Source: an uncultured Clostridia bacterium
GTDB taxonomy: Bacteria; Bacillota; Clostridia; Christensenellales; Borkfalkiaceae
Direction: 5' to 3'
Assembly: GCA_944372515.1 (NCBI GenBank)
Contig: CALVZM010000038.1
Coordinates: 1-62,305, forward strand
Length of the DNA stretch: 62,305 nt
This document shows, in pieces, positions 1 to 8,536 of the stretch. The translations under genes were made by a program, and so were the position numbers. The notes under the pieces were generated by a model. The model did no database searches and was not told the origin of the DNA. It saw nothing but the letters and a program-made list of their open reading frames with translations. Within the stretch, counting starts at the first letter, position 1. Each line of letters opens with the position of its first letter.

Positions 1-148
1 CGTCCCCGATGACGGACATTTTTCCCGCAGGCAAAATTTTTTGCGCCGTTCGGAAGACGGCGATGCATAAAAAATCCGAATATTCAATCATTTATGCATC
101 GTTTATACAAATAAACGGGAAAATATGCGAAACGCAGGTGAAAAAAGA
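1..148. other. Upstream non-coding region with inverted repeat, possible operator
   Basis: No gene is seen here. An 11-bp perfect inverted repeat, CGATGCATAAA (61-71) and TTTATGCATCG (91-101), surrounds a loop containing the small palindrome GAATATTC. The AT-rich TGCATAAA/ATTCA half-sites resemble the general look of ArgR/AhrC boxes, and an amino-acid transporter follows, but the family assignment of any regulator is a guess. A second small hairpin, CGCCGT/ACGGCG, lies just upstream at about 43-61. Confidence 0.35.
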
Positions 149-177
149 TTGAAAATAAGGAAAAAGTGTGATAGAAT
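149..177 (+). promoter_or_regulatory. Promoter of amino-acid ABC transporter operon
   Basis: A TTGAAA -35 (149-154) and a TAGAAT -10 (172-177) are separated by exactly 17 bases. They lie about 95 bases upstream of the lipoprotein start at 270, just downstream of the inverted repeat at 61-101. Confidence 0.7.
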
Positions 178-269
178 AATAACGACGTACAAAGAAGAAG
201 CAACATTCTCCTTTCCGTCCCGACGGGTTTTCCGCCCGCGGATTATTTTTTCAATAAGGAGTTAAGAAG

Positions 270-1103
270 ATGAAAAAGTTATTGGCAGTTATTTTATCCG
301 TATGCCTGCTTGCAGGCAGCACGATCGCCCTGACTTCTTGCGGGAAAGACGGCGATAAAGAGACGCTCACGATGTATACCAACGCGGCGTTTGCCCCTTG
401 GGAATACATGAATGACGACGGCGAGATCGCAGGCGTTGACGTGGACATCGCCAAAGAACTCGGCGAAATCCTCGGCTATAACGTGGTCGTCCGCGACGTG
501 GACTTCGGTTCCATTTTCACCAACGTGCAAAACGACGAAATGGCGATCGGCGCGGCAGGCATCACCATCACCCCCGAACGCCAGGAATCCGGTCTGTTCT
601 CCATTGAATACGCGACCAGCACGCAATATGTCATCATGCCCGAATCCATGAACACCGCCGAAAACAAGACGGCGGACGGCAAACTGCTCCTCTCGGCGCT
701 GGCGGGCAAAAAGATCGGCACGCAGGAGAGCACGACGGGCAACATCCTCATCGAAGACGCCATCAACGGCACGACGGACGAGGATACGGGCGAACATGTA
801 AAGGGCGAACTCGAAGGCACGCAAGCGTCTGTCGTTGAATATCAAAACGCCATTCTCGCGGGACAGAACCTCGGCAAGCAGATCGATGTGGTCGTCATCG
901 ACGAACTCCCCGCAAAATCGGTCGGCGGCGACATGGCGGGTTACGTCGTCATCGAATTGGATGCCGAGCCCGAATCTTACGGCATCTACATGAACAAGAA
1001 CGCGACCGAACTCAAAAAGAAGATCGACGCGGCGCTCGAAGTCATGGTCGAAAACGGCGTCATCGATTACTTCGTGCTCAAACACAGCGGATCCATCATC
1101 TGA
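270..1103 (+). CDS. Polar amino-acid ABC transporter substrate-binding lipoprotein
   Basis: This 277-residue protein is the extracellular receptor of an importer for polar amino acids. A lipoprotein signal runs over residues 1-24, with lipobox LTSC and C24 as the lipidated residue. The mature part has the SBP_bac_3 pattern: FAPWEYMNDDGEIAGVDVD near the N-terminus, a GITITPERQES stretch typical of the ligand-binding hinge region, and a late segment ending in a short helix. The start has an AAGGAG site (256-261). The permease and ATPase follow. A hairpin terminator at 1120-1152 separates it from the permease, which probably makes the receptor more abundant than the membrane complex. The exact substrate (Gln, Arg, Cys, His) cannot be read from the sequence. 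Confidence 0.9.
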   Translation: MKKLLAVILSVCLLAGSTIALTSCGKDGDKETLTMYTNAAFAPWEYMNDDGEIAGVDVDIAKELGEILGYNVVVRDVDFGSIFTNVQNDEMAIGAAGITITPERQESGLFSIEYATSTQYVIMPESMNTAENKTADGKLLLSALAGKKIGTQESTTGNILIEDAINGTTDEDTGEHVKGELEGTQASVVEYQNAILAGQNLGKQIDVVVIDELPAKSVGGDMAGYVVIELDAEPESYGIYMNKNATELKKKIDAALEVMVENGVIDYFVLKHSGSII

Positions 1104-1119
1104 AAAAACGCAACAAAGG

Positions 1120-1152
1120 CAGACCGTGTGAAAGAGTATACGGTCTGTTTTT
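1120..1152 (+). terminator. Intercistronic terminator between receptor and permease
   Basis: An 8-bp stem, CAGACCGT (1120-1127) with ACGGTCTG (1140-1147), has a 12-base loop and is followed by TTTTT. It sits inside the importer operon, so partial read-through is expected. Confidence 0.65.
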
Positions 1153-1171
1153 GCAAAAAAGGAGATAAAAA

Positions 1172-1906
1172 ATGCCGGGAAGTACAGAGAGAAATGTCTT
1201 TGAAATGCTGCTGAGCGATGCGGATAAATTCGGCATGGCGCTGCTCGTTACCCTGATGATCGCCGCCGTTGCCGTCCTCATCGGGCTGGTAATAGGCGTA
1301 TTCTGCGCGGCGGTCCGCATCGCGCCCAAGACCAATATATTCGTGCGCGCGCTGGACAAAGTCGTGGGGCTGTACATAACGGTCATCCGCGGCACGCCGA
1401 CGCTGTTGCAGTTGCTGATCATCGCCAACATCATCCTCATCGGCGTATACAGTTCCAGCGCAAACATCTTCGTTCCCATGTTCGCCTTCGGCGTGAACAG
1501 CGGGGCATACATGGCGGAGATCTTCCGCAGCGGGTTCAATTCCGTGGACGTCGGGCAGTTGGAAGCGGGGCGTTCGCTCGGGCTCAGTTGGTTTGCCACC
1601 ACGCGCACGGTCATCATCCCGCAGGCGGTCAAGACGGTGGTGCCGACCATTTTCAACGAGATCATCATTCTCGTAAAGGAAACTTCGGTCGTCAGTTATC
1701 TGTCCATTCTGATGCCGTGGGGAGAAGGCGGCGGCGTGATGCAGGTCTATGACCTTCTGGGCATCGCCGACAAACGCGGACAGGCAACGGGGGAGTGGAT
1801 GGCATATCTCATCACCGCCGCCCTCATCTATCTCGTCGTCGTGCTGCTGCTCACGCTGGTCCAGAAAATAATAGAAAGGAGATTCAGCATCAGTGATAGA
1901 CGTTAG
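1172..1906 (+). CDS. Amino-acid ABC transporter permease (HisM/GlnP type)
   Basis: This 244-residue integral membrane protein forms the translocation channel of the importer. Hydrophobic segments lie at about residues 20-50, 80-110, 125-145 and 205-235. The conserved stretch [12 protein letters not shown] is diagnostic of the HisMQ permease family. The cytoplasmic EAA loop is visible as [16 protein letters not shown] followed by [13 protein letters not shown], the docking site for the ATPase. A clear AAGGAG site precedes the ATG. The gene overlaps the ATPase start by 14 bases. Only one permease gene is present, so the channel is probably a homodimer. Confidence 0.9.
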   Translation: MPGSTERNVFEMLLSDADKFGMALLVTLMIAAVAVLIGLVIGVFCAAVRIAPKTNIFVRALDKVVGLYITVIRGTPTLLQLLIIANIILIGVYSSSANIFVPMFAFGVNSGAYMAEIFRSGFNSVDVGQLEAGRSLGLSWFATTRTVIIPQAVKTVVPTIFNEIIILVKETSVVSYLSILMPWGEGGGVMQVYDLLGIADKRGQATGEWMAYLITAALIYLVVVLLLTLVQKIIERRFSISDRR

Positions 1907-2822
1907 GAATCTGTATAAGAATTTCGGGCGCACGGAAGTGCTCAAAGCCGTGTCCGTCAAAATCGAGAAGGGCGAAAAGGTCGTCATCATCGGTCCGTCG
2001 GGGAGCGGCAAGAGCACGCTGCTGCGCTGCATGAACCTCCTCGAAGAGCCGACTTACGGGGAAGTCTGGATCAACGGGAAACTCATCACGCCCGTCGATC
2101 CCTATCTGCACCCGGAGATCATCCGAAGTTCCCGCACGTTCAAAAAGATGTATGAAGCGCGCGGGGGCGCCGCCGCGGACGGCGCGGCAGGGGAAGAACT
2201 TGCCGCCGAAATCGTGGCGGAGATCAAGAAAAAGGATCTTCTGCGCCGCTTTGAAGGGGCGGAATACAATAAAAAGATGCGCGAACTGTACGCAGCGAAC
2301 AGCGAAAACGTGGACAAGGTGCGCCGCGGCATCGGCATGGTATTCCAGCACTTCAATCTTTTCAACAACAAGACGGTCATCGAAAACCTCATGCTTGCCC
2401 CCACGCTCCTCAAATTGGAAAGCAAGGAAGAGGCGCGGGAGCACGCCATGCACATGCTGCGCCGCATCGGGTTGGAGGACAAAGCCGACGTATACCCGTC
2501 CACGCTGTCCGGCGGGCAGAAGCAGCGCATCGCCATCGTGCGTGCACTGTGCATGAACCCCGAATATATGCTCTTCGACGAGCCGACCAGCGCGCTCGAT
2601 CCCGAAATGGTCGGGGAAGTGCTGCAACTCATGAAGGAGTTGGCGGATGACGGCATGACCATGGTCATCGTTACGCACGAGATGGGCTTTGCCCGCGAAG
2701 TGGCGACGCGCGTCCTTTTCATGGACGACGGAAAGATCGCCGAGGACGGCACGCCCGAGCAGGTGTTCGGCGCGCCGAAGAACGCCAGACTGAAAGAATT
2801 TCTCGGCAAGGTCCTGCACTGA
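1893..2822 (+). CDS. Amino-acid ABC transporter ATP-binding protein with internal insertion
   Basis: This 309-residue ATPase powers the importer. Walker [10 protein letters not shown] lies near residues 34-42, the Q-loop region [10 protein letters not shown] near 148-157, signature [15 protein letters not shown], and Walker [14 protein letters not shown], all as in GlnQ/HisP. The usual family length is about 240. The extra length is a roughly 70-residue, charged, Ala-rich insertion at residues 68-138, between the first beta sheet and the Q-loop. The start is GTG at 1893, ten bases after AAAGGAG, overlapping the permease. Function as an importer ATPase is secure; the role of the insertion is unknown. 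Confidence 0.9.
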   Translation: MIDVRNLYKNFGRTEVLKAVSVKIEKGEKVVIIGPSGSGKSTLLRCMNLLEEPTYGEVWINGKLITPVDPYLHPEIIRSSRTFKKMYEARGGAAADGAAGEELAAEIVAEIKKKDLLRRFEGAEYNKKMRELYAANSENVDKVRRGIGMVFQHFNLFNNKTVIENLMLAPTLLKLESKEEAREHAMHMLRRIGLEDKADVYPSTLSGGQKQRIAIVRALCMNPEYMLFDEPTSALDPEMVGEVLQLMKELADDGMTMVIVTHEMGFAREVATRVLFMDDGKIAEDGTPEQVFGAPKNARLKEFLGKVLH

Positions 2823-2905
2823 GCGAAGAAAGGGCACTTTTTTCTCCCGTAAGGGGCTCCGTCGCGGCGGTTTGCCGATGCGGTCTGCATGAAAAATTAA
2901 AGTAC

Positions 2906-2943
2906 GGGCGGCGGGAATTTTTTCCCGCCGCCCTGTTTTTTTG
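2906..2943 (+). terminator. Terminator of the ABC transporter operon
   Basis: A perfect 12-bp stem, GGGCGGCGGGAA (2906-2917) with TTCCCGCCGCCC (2922-2933), has a T4 loop and is followed by a T-rich tail. Confidence 0.9.
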
Positions 2944-3021
2944 CCGCGCCGCGCATAAAAAATGCCGCCAAAGGCAATAGTACGGATATCTCATTATTTT
3001 TCATCGGGAGGTTATCCGGCA

Positions 3022-4266
3022 TTGAACCCTTTTGATCTCAGACCCAAAAAGATCGATTCCACCTACGAAAATTGGCACGAACTCACGCCCAAGGCATACG
3101 ACAAATATGAAACCGATCCTTACACCAAGACGCGCATCATTCTGATGAACGGCGCGGAAATGGAAGCGGTGCGCTTTTCGCATGCCTTTGCCCGCGCCTG
3201 TCCCAACAACGACGTCCGCCGTATGCTGGCGCGCATGCGCCGCGGGGAAGCGCAGCAGCAGAAAAAGATCCAGGCATTGAAGCCCAAGGACGAAAACATT
3301 CTGGAAACCACCATTTCCTATGAGCAACTTGCCGTCGACCTGACCGCCATCATCGCACAGAAGGAAAACAACGCTTCCGTGCGCAACCAACTCAATTTTG
3401 CCCTGCTGGAAGATTTCGATCATCTCTACCGCTTTTCCGACTTGCTCCAACAGGACGACGGGGAAATGTTTGACCTCCTCATCGGGCACTACACGGAGAT
3501 CATGCCCGGGCGCCCGACCATCGCTGAACACCGCCACCCGGACGACGACGTGCGCTATCCCCTCGACTTCCATACGGCGGATATTTTAAGCCGCCTGCAC
3601 GTCAACATCATCACAGCGGCAGAGCAGCAGACGATGAACTATTACATGAACGTCGGCGCCTTCTATCCGACCGACCAGGGGCGGCGGCTCTTCAACGAGA
3701 TCGCCATGATCGAGGAACAGCACGTGTCGGGGTATGAGAGCCTGCTCGACCCTGCCTGTTCCTGGTTTGAAAACCTTCTCATGCATGAATATACGGAATG
3801 CTATCTCTATTATTCCTGCTATATGGACGAGACCCATGCCCGCATCAAACGGATATGGCAGGATATGTTTGAAACGGAAACGGCGCACCTGCACGCCGCG
3901 GCGGAACTGTTGAAAAAATACGAAGGAAAGCATTGGCAGCAGGTCATTCCGCAGGGCGACTTTCCCGCGCTTTTGTCCTTCCGCGAGAACAAGCGGTACA
4001 TCCGCGAAGTACTCGGTTCCGTGCGTCTGACGGCGCGGCGGGAGGGGTATTGCAACGTGGACGACCTCCCTGCCGACGCGGGCTTTTTCCGCTATCAGAA
4101 GGCGGTCTGTCCCGAAGAGGACAAGGTGCCGTCGCACAGTTTCATGTCCTTATACATCGAGAAGAACGGGCAGGATCTGCGCTATGAGGAAAAGCCGCAC
4201 CCCATCCCCGAACTGCGCCGCCGCGACGAGGACAACGCCGACATCGCCCGCAAGAAAAATGCATAA
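3022..4266 (+). CDS. Ferritin-like (diiron-type) hypothetical protein
   Basis: This 414-residue soluble protein is predominantly helical. Several helices carry E/H pairs of the ferritin-like four-helix type: FNEIAMIEEQHVSGYESL, NLLMHEYTECYLYYSC, and FETETAHLHAAAELL. These ExxH-like pairs suggest a diiron carboxylate centre, but I cannot name a family. The start is most likely TTG at 3022, because GGGAGG (3006-3011) sits ten bases upstream. An in-frame ATG at 2962 lacks a ribosome site and overlaps the tail of the preceding terminator region. The gene stands alone between two strong terminators. An oxidative-stress or iron role is possible but unproven. Confidence 0.6.
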   Translation: MNPFDLRPKKIDSTYENWHELTPKAYDKYETDPYTKTRIILMNGAEMEAVRFSHAFARACPNNDVRRMLARMRRGEAQQQKKIQALKPKDENILETTISYEQLAVDLTAIIAQKENNASVRNQLNFALLEDFDHLYRFSDLLQQDDGEMFDLLIGHYTEIMPGRPTIAEHRHPDDDVRYPLDFHTADILSRLHVNIITAAEQQTMNYYMNVGAFYPTDQGRRLFNEIAMIEEQHVSGYESLLDPACSWFENLLMHEYTECYLYYSCYMDETHARIKRIWQDMFETETAHLHAAAELLKKYEGKHWQQVIPQGDFPALLSFRENKRYIREVLGSVRLTARREGYCNVDDLPADAGFFRYQKAVCPEEDKVPSHSFMSLYIEKNGQDLRYEEKPHPIPELRRRDEDNADIARKKNA

Positions 4267-4324
4267 TACACACCTTCCGATATGCGCAGATGAACGAATG
4301 CGCAGCCGAAAGATTGCATAAAGC

Positions 4325-4361
4325 ACGCCGCCCGTTTCAGGAAAACGGGCGGCGTTTCATG
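4325..4361 (+). terminator. Terminator after the ferritin-like gene
   Basis: A perfect 13-bp stem, ACGCCGCCCGTTT (4325-4337) with AAACGGGCGGCGT (4343-4355), has a 5-base loop. It lies between two convergent genes and is followed shortly by TTTTTT. Confidence 0.8.
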
Positions 4362-4406
4362 TATTTTTTCCGTATGCGGCAATCTTCCTGCCGTCAGAAA
4401 AAGCGC

Positions 4407-5015
4407 TCAACTGTAATAATAATCCTCGGCGACTTCATCGTAGATGTAGAATGTATAGCCGTCTTTGCCGAGCGTAACGGAAAATTCATACACGTCGTGC
4501 AAATGTCCGGAGGGATTTTGATAGACCGTCTCCTCTTCCGTCTGTTTGACGAGATATTCCTCCGTCATCAGCGACGCGGGGTCGAGGGATTGTGCTCTTT
4601 CGCGTATCCAGCCGAAGAGGTCTGAAAGATCGTAAATTTTCCCGTCCAAATTTTTGAGCGGATCGGTCAGCGTCAGCGAGAGAAAACTTGACCCGCCCTC
4701 GTTTTGCGTCAGGTGCAGGACGGCGCTCGCCTCGTCTGCCGAAACGGTATAGCGCGCTTCCTGCTGCGCCTCTTCGGTCCGCGCCGCCGTTTCTTTTGTT
4801 TGGCTCTGCTCTTCCCCGTCCGCCGCGCGGTATTCCCGCTCGTATGCAAATGAGTACTCTGTCAGAAAGGTTACGATCTCTTCGTCGACCACGGAAAACG
4901 ACCTTCCCCATGCAAAGTAACCGTCGATAAAACTGCCTATATCGCAGGCGGTCAAGCAACAGACGCCCAGCGAAAAAAGCAAAAACGCAATGATAAATTT
5001 ACCGATTTTTTTCAT
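4407..5015 (-). CDS. Hypothetical lipoprotein
   Basis: This 202-residue protein has a short basic N-terminus, a hydrophobic core and lipobox LTAC with C24, so it is expected to be lipid-anchored outside the membrane. The mature part is acidic, with a Glu/Gln/Thr-rich linker (about residues 66-88) followed by a compact domain whose pattern is alternating beta strands ending in a Tyr-rich tail (DYYYS). No family is recognised. It is monocistronic, convergent with the ferritin-like gene, and read from the promoter with a duplicated -10 at 5062-5104. Confidence 0.65.
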   Translation of the reverse strand: MKKIGKFIIAFLLFSLGVCCLTACDIGSFIDGYFAWGRSFSVVDEEIVTFLTEYSFAYEREYRAADGEEQSQTKETAARTEEAQQEARYTVSADEASAVLHLTQNEGGSSFLSLTLTDPLKNLDGKIYDLSDLFGWIRERAQSLDPASLMTEEYLVKQTEEETVYQNPSGHLHDVYEFSVTLGKDGYTFYIYDEVAEDYYYS

Positions 5016-5061
5016 GTTGACCTGCCGTAAAAATATGTTTACAATATCGATTTATATTTTT

Positions 5062-5104
5062 ATTATAGTACACTCGTTATAGTACACTCGCCGTATTTTG
5101 TCAG
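5062..5104 (-). promoter_or_regulatory. Promoter with tandem duplication giving two -10 boxes
   Basis: On the minus strand, CTGACA (complement of 5099-5104) is followed after 17 bases by TATAAC (complement of 5076-5081). A perfect 14-bp tandem duplication (TTATAGTACACTCG at 5063-5076 and 5077-5090) creates a second -10, TATAAT (complement of 5062-5067), 14 bases further downstream. Confidence 0.5.
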
Positions 5105-5217
5105 GAGCGGTGGGGGAAATTTATAAAAAACAGCCATGGTGCCGATGCCGAAAGGGGTGCGGAAGGACTTTTATGCGCGGGGGACGAAAATATCTGGCTT
5201 TGTCGGAAAAATTGTGC

Positions 5218-5223
5218 TACAAT
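5218..5223 (+). promoter_or_regulatory. Extended -10 element before the threonylcarbamoyl-AMP synthase gene
   Basis: TACAAT (5218-5223) is preceded by TGC, giving an extended -10. The -35 is weak. Transcription would start only a few bases before the ATG at 5234, so the mRNA may be nearly leaderless, although GAGAG (5226-5230) could act as a short ribosome site. Confidence 0.4.
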
Positions 5224-5233
5224 TTGAGAGAAT

Positions 5234-6274
5234 ATGAAAACTTTACTGTTGCAAGCGGACGAAAGATCCGTCAAATATGCGGGAGAACTGCTGCAAAGGG
5301 GCGAGATCGTCGCCATACCCACCGAAACGGTATACGGCATTGCCGCCGACTGCACCGACGGGGATGCCGTGGCAAAGATCTTTGCCGCCAAGGGTCGCCC
5401 GCAGGACAATCCGCTCATCGTGCACATCGCTTCGCGGGACATGCTCGAAGGGGTGGTCTCTTCCTTCCCGCCGCAGGCGGAAAAATTGGCGGCGGCGTTC
5501 TGGCCGGGTCCTCTGACCATGATCCTGCCCCGCGGGGATAAATTGTGCGACGCGACCTGCGCGGGGCTGTCCAGCGTGGGCGTGCGCTTTCCCGCCCATC
5601 CCGTCGCGCAGGCGGTCATTCGTGCGGCGGGCGTACCGCTCAGCGCGCCCAGCGCCAATTTGAGCGGCAAACCTTCGCCCACCAACGCGCGGGACGTGTT
5701 TGCCGACATGCAGGGGCGATTGCCCCTCGTTTTGGACGGCGGGGACTGCAAGGCGGGGGTGGAGTCCACCGTCGTCTCTCTCTTGGGCGATATTCCCGTA
5801 ATTTTGCGCCCGGGGTACATCACAAGGGAACAGATGCAGGACGTGCTCGGCACGGAAGTGCTCGTCTCGCAGGCGATCACGCACGCCGTCAAGGCGGGCG
5901 AAAAGGTGCTCTCGCCGGGGATGAAATACAGGCATTATGCCCCCGACGCCATGCTCACGCTCGTCAAGGGCGATTTTGCGTCCTTTCGGGAATACGTGCG
6001 GGGCATGCCCGAAAAAAACGTCTTTTGCCTTTGTTTCGACGGAGAGGAAAAAGACCTGCCCGTGCCTGCGATTTCTTACGGAAAGAAAGGGGACGGCGCC
6101 GCGCAGGCACATGCTCTTTTTTCGGCGTTGCGCGAACTTGACCGTCGGGGGGCAAAGACGGTGTATGTCCGCTGTCCCGAAGAAACGGGGATATCCCTTG
6201 CCGTCTACAACCGTCTTTTGCGTGCCGCCGCCTTTCGCGTGATCGATCTCGGCGGGGACGGAAAAAACAGATAA
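5234..6274 (+). CDS. ywlC: L-threonylcarbamoyladenylate synthase (Sua5/YwlC)
   Basis: This 346-residue enzyme makes threonylcarbamoyl-AMP from threonine, bicarbonate and ATP, the first step of the t6A37 tRNA modification. The N-terminal YrdC/TsaC domain (about residues 10-200) shows IPTETVYGIAAD, KIFAAKGRPQDNPL and a SAPSANLSGKPSPT segment characteristic of the nucleotide and threonine pocket. After GMKYRHYAPDA at about residue 230 comes the C-terminal Sua5 domain, so this is the long, two-domain form rather than short TsaC. It heads a run of same-strand housekeeping genes (dut, trmB, mutY) with short gaps. Confidence 0.93.
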   Translation: MKTLLLQADERSVKYAGELLQRGEIVAIPTETVYGIAADCTDGDAVAKIFAAKGRPQDNPLIVHIASRDMLEGVVSSFPPQAEKLAAAFWPGPLTMILPRGDKLCDATCAGLSSVGVRFPAHPVAQAVIRAAGVPLSAPSANLSGKPSPTNARDVFADMQGRLPLVLDGGDCKAGVESTVVSLLGDIPVILRPGYITREQMQDVLGTEVLVSQAITHAVKAGEKVLSPGMKYRHYAPDAMLTLVKGDFASFREYVRGMPEKNVFCLCFDGEEKDLPVPAISYGKKGDGAAQAHALFSALRELDRRGAKTVYVRCPEETGISLAVYNRLLRAAAFRVIDLGGDGKNR

Positions 6275-6300
6275 AAAAACCACGGAGGAAATTCAAATTT

Positions 6301-6750
6301 ATGGAAAATACGCTGAAAGTCAGGGTCAAAAAACTGCGCGAAGGGGCGAAACTGCCCGCTTACGGTTCGGCATATGCGGCGGGTGCCGATCTCTATGCCT
6401 GCACGCAAGAAGAAACGCTCGTTCCGCCGCACGGCACGGTGTTCATCCCCACGGGCGTGGCGGTCGAATTGCCCGCGGGCACGGTCGGGCTGGTCTATGC
6501 GCGCAGCGGGCTTGCCTGCAAGCGCGGGCTGGCGCCCGCCAACAAAGTGGGGGTCATCGACTGCGATTACCGCGGCGAGATCATGGTCGCCCTGCACAAT
6601 CATACCGATGCGTCTGCCGCCGTCGCCGCGGGGGAACGGGTGGCGCAACTCGTCATAACGCCCTTTTTCACCGCCGAATATGAAGAGGCGGAAGAACTTT
6701 CTTCTACCGTGCGCGGCACGGGCGGGTTCGGCTCGACGGGACGGATCTGA
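6301..6750 (+). CDS. dut: dUTP diphosphatase (trimeric)
   Basis: This 149-residue enzyme hydrolyses dUTP to dUMP, keeping uracil out of DNA. All five motifs of the homotrimeric dUTPase family are present in order: GSAYAAGADLYA, the ARSGLACKRGLAPAN substrate loop, GVIDCDYRGEI with the catalytic Asp, ERVAQLVITP, and the C-terminal P-loop-like RGTGGFGSTGR. The length is normal. It lies 26 bases after the Sua5 gene, preceded by GGAGG (6283-6287), and is followed by trmB after a similar gap. Confidence 0.95.
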   Translation: MENTLKVRVKKLREGAKLPAYGSAYAAGADLYACTQEETLVPPHGTVFIPTGVAVELPAGTVGLVYARSGLACKRGLAPANKVGVIDCDYRGEIMVALHNHTDASAAVAAGERVAQLVITPFFTAEYEEAEELSSTVRGTGGFGSTGRI

Positions 6751-6776
6751 GCGGGGACAAAAAGAGGAAAAAGATC

Positions 6777-7454
6777 ATGCGCATGCATCGCAAGAACAAT
6801 CTCGAAGAGCGGCTGCTTCGCTGCACGGACGTGGCGCCCGTCATGGGCGTGCCCGACCGCAACCTCAAAAGGCTGCTTGAAAATTACAGGGAATATCTCG
6901 ATCTCGCCGCGATTTTCGGCAATGAAAACCCCGTTTTTCTGGAACTCGGCTGCGGCTGCGGCGGCTTTTGCATCGAATATGCCCGCCGTCATCCCGAAAT
7001 CAATCTGCTCGCCGTCGAACGCATGAGCAACGTCATCATCACCGCGCTGGAAAATGCAAAAAAGGCGGCGCTGCCCAATCTGCGCTTTCTCAACATCCCC
7101 GTGGAAGTGCTGCAATGCTATCTGAAAAGCGGCGCGATCGGGCGCATATTCCTCAACTTTTCCACCCCGCTTCCCGAAAAGACGCGGGAGCGGCAGCGCC
7201 TGACCTCTCCGCGCTTCCTCAACATCTACCGCGACCTGTTGCCCGTCGGGGGCGAGGTGTGGCAAAAGACGGACAACCAAGCCTTTTTTGAATATTCCCT
7301 CGAACAGTTCTCTTTGCACGGGTTCCGCCTCAAAAACATCAGCCTCGACCTGCACAAAAGCGCCTTCGCCGCCGAAAACATCGTTACGGAATATGAACGC
7401 AGATTCTCGGACATGGGTATGCCCATTTATCGTTTGGAAGCGGTGAAAGAATGA
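6777..7454 (+). CDS. trmB: tRNA (guanosine(46)-N7)-methyltransferase
   Basis: This 225-residue SAM-dependent enzyme methylates N7 of G46 in tRNA. The SAM motif I is seen as FLELGCGCGGF, followed by acidic-loop AVERM, and the ending NIVTEYERRFSDMGMPIYRLEA is typical of the family's C-terminus. The usual catalytic motif NFPDPWPK is here NFSTPLPEKTRERQRL, so the conserved Asp and Trp are replaced. The family call is firm; activity should be considered slightly less certain. Its last four bases overlap the mutY start. Confidence 0.87.
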   Translation: MRMHRKNNLEERLLRCTDVAPVMGVPDRNLKRLLENYREYLDLAAIFGNENPVFLELGCGCGGFCIEYARRHPEINLLAVERMSNVIITALENAKKAALPNLRFLNIPVEVLQCYLKSGAIGRIFLNFSTPLPEKTRERQRLTSPRFLNIYRDLLPVGGEVWQKTDNQAFFEYSLEQFSLHGFRLKNISLDLHKSAFAAENIVTEYERRFSDMGMPIYRLEAVKE

Positions 7455-8536
7455 GCGCGCTCACACAGAAAAACGCCCGCAAAGAAGAAAACGACTTTCC
7501 GCTGCCTTGCTATCTTCTGCCCTGGTTTTATGCGAACAAACGGGACTTGCCCTGGCGTCGGAACAAGGACGCCTATGCCGTCTGGGTCAGCGAGATCATG
7601 CTCCAACAGACTCGTGTGGAAGCGGCGAAGGAGCACTATGTCCGTTTCATGCGCGCCCTGCCCACCGTCTTTGACCTTGCCGCATGCGACGAGGAAAAAC
7701 TGATGAAACTTTGGGAAGGATTGGGCTACTATTCCCGCGCCCGCAACATGAAAAAGTGCGCCGATCGGGTCGTGGCGGAATACGGCGGCATCTTTCCGCG
7801 GGACAAAGCGCTCCTGCAACAACTCCCCGGCATCGGGGAATATACGGCGGGGGCGGTCTCTTCCATCGCCTACGACGAAAAAAATCCCGCCGTGGACGGC
7901 AATGTTTTAAGGGTCTGCGCGCGGGCGGAAGGGGATTTCACGCCCGTCGACAACGTGCGGCGGCGCCGGGAACTGACAAAAAAATTGGCAGCGGTCTATC
8001 CCGAAGCGGCGGGGGATTACACCCAGAGCCTGATGGAACTCGGTGCCCTCGTCTGCCTGCCGGAAAGCCCCAAATGCGGGGCATGCCCCCTGCGGGGACA
8101 TTGTGTCGCCGAACGAGAAGGCTGGCAGTCCCGTCTGCCCGTCATGCCCGAAAAGCCCCAAAAGAAGCGGGAACGCCTCGCCGTGTTCCTCCTGCGCGCG
8201 CCGCAGGGAACGGCGCTGCGCAAACGCCCCGCAAAGGGCGTGCTGGCGGGCATGTGGGAGTTTCCGAATCAACCCTTTGCGGGGTTTTCCGCCGCGGAAA
8301 AGGAGGCAGAAGGGGCGTTTTTGCGCACTTCTTTGCTCGATCTCGGCATTGAAAATTTCACGCTTTGCTTCAAAAAAGAACACACCCATGTCTTTACCCA
8401 TCTCGTGTGGGAGATGACGGCGTATGTCCTCGATATTCCGGACATGCCCCCGTCTCTTCCCGTCTTTTCTCCCGAAAAAATCCGCGGAGAACTGTCCGTT
8501 GCGTCCGCCTTCCGCTGGTGCCTGGAATTGCTTTGA
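7451..8536 (+). CDS. mutY: A/G-specific adenine DNA glycosylase
   Basis: This 361-residue repair enzyme removes adenine mispaired with 8-oxoguanine. Motifs in order: LPWR and MLQQTRVE with the catalytic Glu, the helix-hairpin-helix LPGIGEYTAGAV, the PAVDGNV catalytic Asp region, and the 4Fe-4S ligands in CLPESPKCGACPLRGHC with C-X6-C-X2-C-X5-C spacing. The C-terminal NUDIX-like recognition domain follows (about residues 225-361). The start ATG overlaps trmB by four bases (ATGA), so translation is coupled. A clear terminator closes this run at 8634. Confidence 0.95.
   Translation: MSALTQKNARKEENDFPLPCYLLPWFYANKRDLPWRRNKDAYAVWVSEIMLQQTRVEAAKEHYVRFMRALPTVFDLAACDEEKLMKLWEGLGYYSRARNMKKCADRVVAEYGGIFPRDKALLQQLPGIGEYTAGAVSSIAYDEKNPAVDGNVLRVCARAEGDFTPVDNVRRRRELTKKLAAVYPEAAGDYTQSLMELGALVCLPESPKCGACPLRGHCVAEREGWQSRLPVMPEKPQKKRERLAVFLLRAPQGTALRKRPAKGVLAGMWEFPNQPFAGFSAAEKEAEGAFLRTSLLDLGIENFTLCFKKEHTHVFTHLVWEMTAYVLDIPDMPPSLPVFSPEKIRGELSVASAFRWCLELL

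Noticed and set aside
2962..3021. Upstream ATG as the start of the ferritin-like protein
   Set aside because: It lacks a ribosome site and the extra residues look unrelated. A GGGAGG site positions the TTG at 3022.
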